A DNA stretch of 64,000 nt from Pseudomonas lalkuanensis (GTDB lineage Bacteria > Pseudomonadota > Gammaproteobacteria > Pseudomonadales > Pseudomonadaceae): positions 1,468,001 through 1,532,000 of the forward strand of contig NZ_CP043311.1 of assembly GCF_008807375.1 (NCBI RefSeq), written 5' to 3'. Under the pieces are notes generated by a model that was not told the DNA's origin, did not search any database, and saw only the letters and a program-made list of their open reading frames with translations. The translations under genes and the position numbers were made by a program. Of this stretch, positions 61,329 to 64,000 are shown in pieces. Every line of letters starts with the position of its first letter. The stretch's first letter is position 1.

Positions 61329-63128
61329 GTGAGTGACCTGAGTCATATCCGCAATTTCTCCATCATCGCCCACATCGACCATGGCAAGTCGACCCTGGCA
61401 GACCGCTTCATCCAGATGTGCGGCGGCCTGTCCGACCGCGAGATGGAGGCCCAGGTACTGGACTCCATGGATCTGGAACGCGAGCGTGGCATCACCATCA
61501 AGGCCCACAGCGTCACCCTGCATTACAAGGCGCAGAGCGGTAAGACCTACCAGCTGAACTTCATCGACACCCCCGGCCACGTGGACTTCACCTACGAGGT
61601 CAGCCGTTCCCTGGCGGCCTGTGAAGGCGCACTGCTGGTGGTGGACGCCGGCCAGGGCGTGGAAGCCCAGTCCGTGGCCAACTGCTACACCGCCATCGAG
61701 CAGGGCCTCGAGGTCATGCCGGTGCTGAACAAGATGGACCTGCCCCAGGCCGAGCCGGAGCGGGTGAAGGAAGAGATCGAACACATCATCGGCATCGACG
61801 CTACCGACGCCGTGCCCTGCAGCGCCAAGAGCGGCATGGGCGTGATCGACGTGCTGGAGCGCCTGGTGGAAGTCATCCCGGCTCCGGAAGGCGAGATCGA
61901 CGCGCCGCTGCAGGCCCTGATCATCGACTCCTGGTTCGACAACTACCTGGGCGTGGTCTCGCTGGTGCGGGTCAAGCACGGCAGGGTGAAGAAGGGCGAC
62001 AAGATCCTGGTGAAGTCCACCGGCAAGGTCCACCAGGTGGACAGCGTCGGCGTATTCACCCCGAAACACACCGATATGCCTGACCTCAAGGCCGGCGAAG
62101 TGGGTTTCATCATTGCCGGTATCAAGGACATTCACGGTGCCCCGGTGGGCGATACCCTGACCTTGTCCAGCACGCCCGATGTGGACGTACTGCCGGGCTT
62201 CCAGCGCATCAAGCCGCAGGTTTACGCAGGTCTGTTCCCGGTCAGCTCCGATGATTTCGAGGACTTCCGCGAAGCCCTGCAGAAGCTGACCCTGAACGAC
62301 GCGGCGCTGCAATACGAGCCGGAAAGCTCCGAGGCCCTGGGCTTCGGTTTCCGTATCGGCTTCCTCGGCATGCTGCACATGGAGATCATCCAGGAGCGCC
62401 TGGAGCGCGAATACGACCTGGACCTGATCACCACCGCACCGACCGTAGTCTTCGAAATCGTGCAGAAGAACGGCGAGATCATCTACGTCGACAACCCGTC
62501 CAAACTGCCCGACCTCTCGTCCATCGACGAGATGCGCGAGCCCATTGTGCGTGCCAACATCCTGGTTCCCCAGGAGCACCTCGGCAACGTTATCACCCTG
62601 TGCATCGAGAAGCGTGGCGTCCAGCGCGACATGCAGTTCCTCAGCTCCCAGGTTCAGGTTTGCTACGACCTGCCGATGAACGAAGTGGTGCTGGACTTCT
62701 TCGACCGCCTGAAGTCGGTGAGTCGTGGCTATGCGTCGCTGGACTACAGCTTCGATCGCTTCGAACCGGCTAATCTGGTGAAGCTGGACGTACTGATCAA
62801 CGGCGAGAAGGTCGATGCCCTGGCACTCATCGTGCACCGCGACCAGGCCCACTACAAAGGCCGCGCGTTGACCGAGAAGATGAAGGAACTGATCCCGCGC
62901 CAGATGTTCGACGTGGCGATCCAGGCGGCGATCGGTGGACAGATCGTTGCACGTACTACTGTAAAGGCGCTCAGGAAGAACGTTCTGGCCAAGTGCTACG
63001 GCGGTGACGTCAGCCGTAAGAAGAAACTGCTGGAGAAGCAGAAGGCCGGTAAGAAACGGATGAAGCAGGTCGGCAGCGTGGAAATCCCGCAGGAAGCCTT
63101 CCTCGCTGTGCTCAAAGTGGATAGCTAG
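61329..63128 (+). CDS. lepA: Elongation factor 4 (LepA)
   Basis: A 599-aa ribosomal GTPase that back-translocates or remodels stalled ribosomes. G1 [14 protein letters not shown]3 DTPGHVDF, G4 [11 protein letters not shown], the EF-G-like domains III-V and the LepA-specific C-terminal domain ([34 protein letters not shown]). Start is GTG at 61329. In front of lepB by 5 bases, the standard lepA-lepB operon. Confidence 0.97.
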   Translation: MSDLSHIRNFSIIAHIDHGKSTLADRFIQMCGGLSDREMEAQVLDSMDLERERGITIKAHSVTLHYKAQSGKTYQLNFIDTPGHVDFTYEVSRSLAACEGALLVVDAGQGVEAQSVANCYTAIEQGLEVMPVLNKMDLPQAEPERVKEEIEHIIGIDATDAVPCSAKSGMGVIDVLERLVEVIPAPEGEIDAPLQALIIDSWFDNYLGVVSLVRVKHGRVKKGDKILVKSTGKVHQVDSVGVFTPKHTDMPDLKAGEVGFIIAGIKDIHGAPVGDTLTLSSTPDVDVLPGFQRIKPQVYAGLFPVSSDDFEDFREALQKLTLNDAALQYEPESSEALGFGFRIGFLGMLHMEIIQERLEREYDLDLITTAPTVVFEIVQKNGEIIYVDNPSKLPDLSSIDEMREPIVRANILVPQEHLGNVITLCIEKRGVQRDMQFLSSQVQVCYDLPMNEVVLDFFDRLKSVSRGYASLDYSFDRFEPANLVKLDVLINGEKVDALALIVHRDQAHYKGRALTEKMKELIPRQMFDVAIQAAIGGQIVARTTVKALRKNVLAKCYGGDVSRKKKLLEKQKAGKKRMKQVGSVEIPQEAFLAVLKVDS

Positions 63129-63133
63129 GGTCT

Positions 63134-63988
63134 ATGTCGATCAATTTCCCGCTGTTGTTGGTTATCGCCGTGGCAGTCTGCGGCGTACTCGCGCTTATCG
63201 ACCTGGTTCTGCTGGCGCCGCGCCGGCGCTCCGCGATTGCTGCCTACGAGGGGCAAGTCGGCGAGCCCGACCCGGACGTGCTCGACAGGTTGAACAAGGA
63301 ACCGCTGCTGGTGGAGTACGGGAAGTCCTTCTTCCCCGTGCTGGCCATCGTGCTGGTGCTGCGTTCGTTCCTGGTCGAGCCCTTCCAGATCCCGTCCGGC
63401 TCCATGAAGCCGACCCTGGAAGTGGGCGATTTCATCCTGGTCAACAAGTTCGCCTATGGCATCCGCCTGCCGGTGCTGGACAACAAGGTGATCGAGGTGG
63501 GGGACCCGCAGCGTGGCGATGTCATGGTGTTCCGCTACCCCAGCGACCCGAACATCAACTACATCAAGCGAGTAATCGGCCTGCCGGGCGATCGCATCGC
63601 CTACAGCAGTGACAAGCACCTGACCATCAATGGTAAGCCGGTGGCTGAAAAGCTGCTGGGCGAAGAGCCGGGCACCCTGGGCAGTGCCATGCTCTACCAG
63701 GAAAAGCTCGGCGAAGCCGAGCACCTGATTCGCAAGGAAATGAAGCGCTACCGCATGGAGCCGGGCCGCGAGTGGGTGGTGCCCCAGGGGCATTACTTCA
63801 TGATGGGCGACAACCGCGACAACTCCAACGACAGCCGCTACTGGAGCGATCCCCGTATCCCGAAGGATCTGCTGGGCATGGTTCCGGACCGCAACATCGT
63901 CGGCAAGGCGTTCGCTGTGTGGATGAGCTGGCCCGATCCCAAGCTGCGCAATATGCCGAACTTCTCCCGAGTGGGCCTGATTCACTGA
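63134..63988 (+). CDS. lepB: Signal peptidase I
   Basis: A 284-aa inner-membrane serine protease that removes signal peptides from exported proteins. Two N-terminal membrane helices (about 4-24 and 58-76), catalytic Ser90 in IPSGSMKPTL and Lys145 in NINYIKRVIGLPGD, same numbering as E. coli LepB, and the C-terminal GDNRDNSNDSRYWG-like box (GDNRDNSNDSRYWSDP). It is complete and ends 12 bases before the window edge. Confidence 0.97.
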   Translation: MSINFPLLLVIAVAVCGVLALIDLVLLAPRRRSAIAAYEGQVGEPDPDVLDRLNKEPLLVEYGKSFFPVLAIVLVLRSFLVEPFQIPSGSMKPTLEVGDFILVNKFAYGIRLPVLDNKVIEVGDPQRGDVMVFRYPSDPNINYIKRVIGLPGDRIAYSSDKHLTINGKPVAEKLLGEEPGTLGSAMLYQEKLGEAEHLIRKEMKRYRMEPGREWVVPQGHYFMMGDNRDNSNDSRYWSDPRIPKDLLGMVPDRNIVGKAFAVWMSWPDPKLRNMPNFSRVGLIH

Positions 63989-64000
63989 CAGTCCCCTCGT

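Noticed and set aside
1..64000. CRISPR array, prophage, insertion sequence, tRNA or rRNA genes
   Set aside because: No regularly spaced direct repeats, transposase or integrase, or cloverleaf-like sequence was seen.

Overview
This is chromosomal DNA of a gamma-proteobacterium of the genus Pseudomonas. The evidence is uniformly high GC, SD-led genes and a set of Pseudomonas hallmarks: algU-mucA-mucB-mucD, phhABC/phhR, the opdH-tct tricarboxylate system and an OprO/OprP-type porin. Gene order is a mosaic of several blocks that, from memory, lie far apart in P. aeruginosa PAO1 (PA1039-PA1059, PA3284-PA3286 plus the PA3280 porin, PA0870-PA0873, PA0743-PA0768). The species is therefore probably not P. 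aeruginosa itself. I see no prophage, transposase, integrase, CRISPR array, rRNA or tRNA; the accessory DNA consists of short REP-like palindromes.

Layout. 1-13.7 kb: a partial GST, two SEC-C metal-binding proteins, lipoproteins, a tandem pair of OmpA lipoproteins, a collagen-like exported protein, CopD, DinG helicase, a GH50-type glycoside hydrolase, a family VIII esterase, a third OmpA lipoprotein and pdxH. 13.9-20.3 kb: a glycine-zipper lipoprotein and the six-gene Mrp/Mnh/Sha cation-proton antiporter operon, in which subunits A and B are fused. 20.4-25.7 kb: a mixed metabolic set (DMT exporter, second GAPDH-like enzyme, lipoprotein, DUF488, SDR with divergent LysR regulator, HIT protein). 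26.3-29.8 kb: a FabH-like ketosynthase overlapping an ECF sigma factor and its zinc-finger anti-sigma, then a phosphate-type porin. 30.0-34.7 kb: ArfB ribosome rescue and the phenylalanine/tyrosine catabolic operon phhABC with divergent phhR. 34.9-41.5 kb: a complete distal valine-degradation operon and its AraC-type regulator. 41.6-44.1 kb: HDOD protein, uracil-DNA glycosylase, DUF6279 lipoprotein. 44.3-51.9 kb: opdH-tctC-tctB-tctA-abrB and divergent tctDE. 52-57 kb: solute-binding protein, second HDOD protein, ygfZ, sdhE-ygfX and nadB. 57.4-64 kb: algU-mucA-mucB, a separated mucD, lepA and lepB.

How the parts work together. Three catabolic units (phh, mms, opdH-tct) each pair enzymes or transporters with a divergent dedicated activator. 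Each also carries A-rich AAnAAn-like motifs in its mRNA leader, as expected for Crc/Hfq catabolite repression. Visible regulatory DNA includes a LexA-type site before dinG, a TyrR/PhhR box between phhA and phhR, a 21-bp-period direct repeat before mmsA, paired palindromes before the antiporter operon and AlgU-type promoters before algU. The most unusual points are: the tight coupling of a fatty-acid ketosynthase to an ECF sigma/anti-sigma pair; the loss of mucC with two terminator-like hairpins separating mucD from algU-mucAB; the His-rich SEC-C mini-protein; and the collagen-like secreted protein. No clearly new multi-gene system was found; most of the window is recognisable Pseudomonas core genome.
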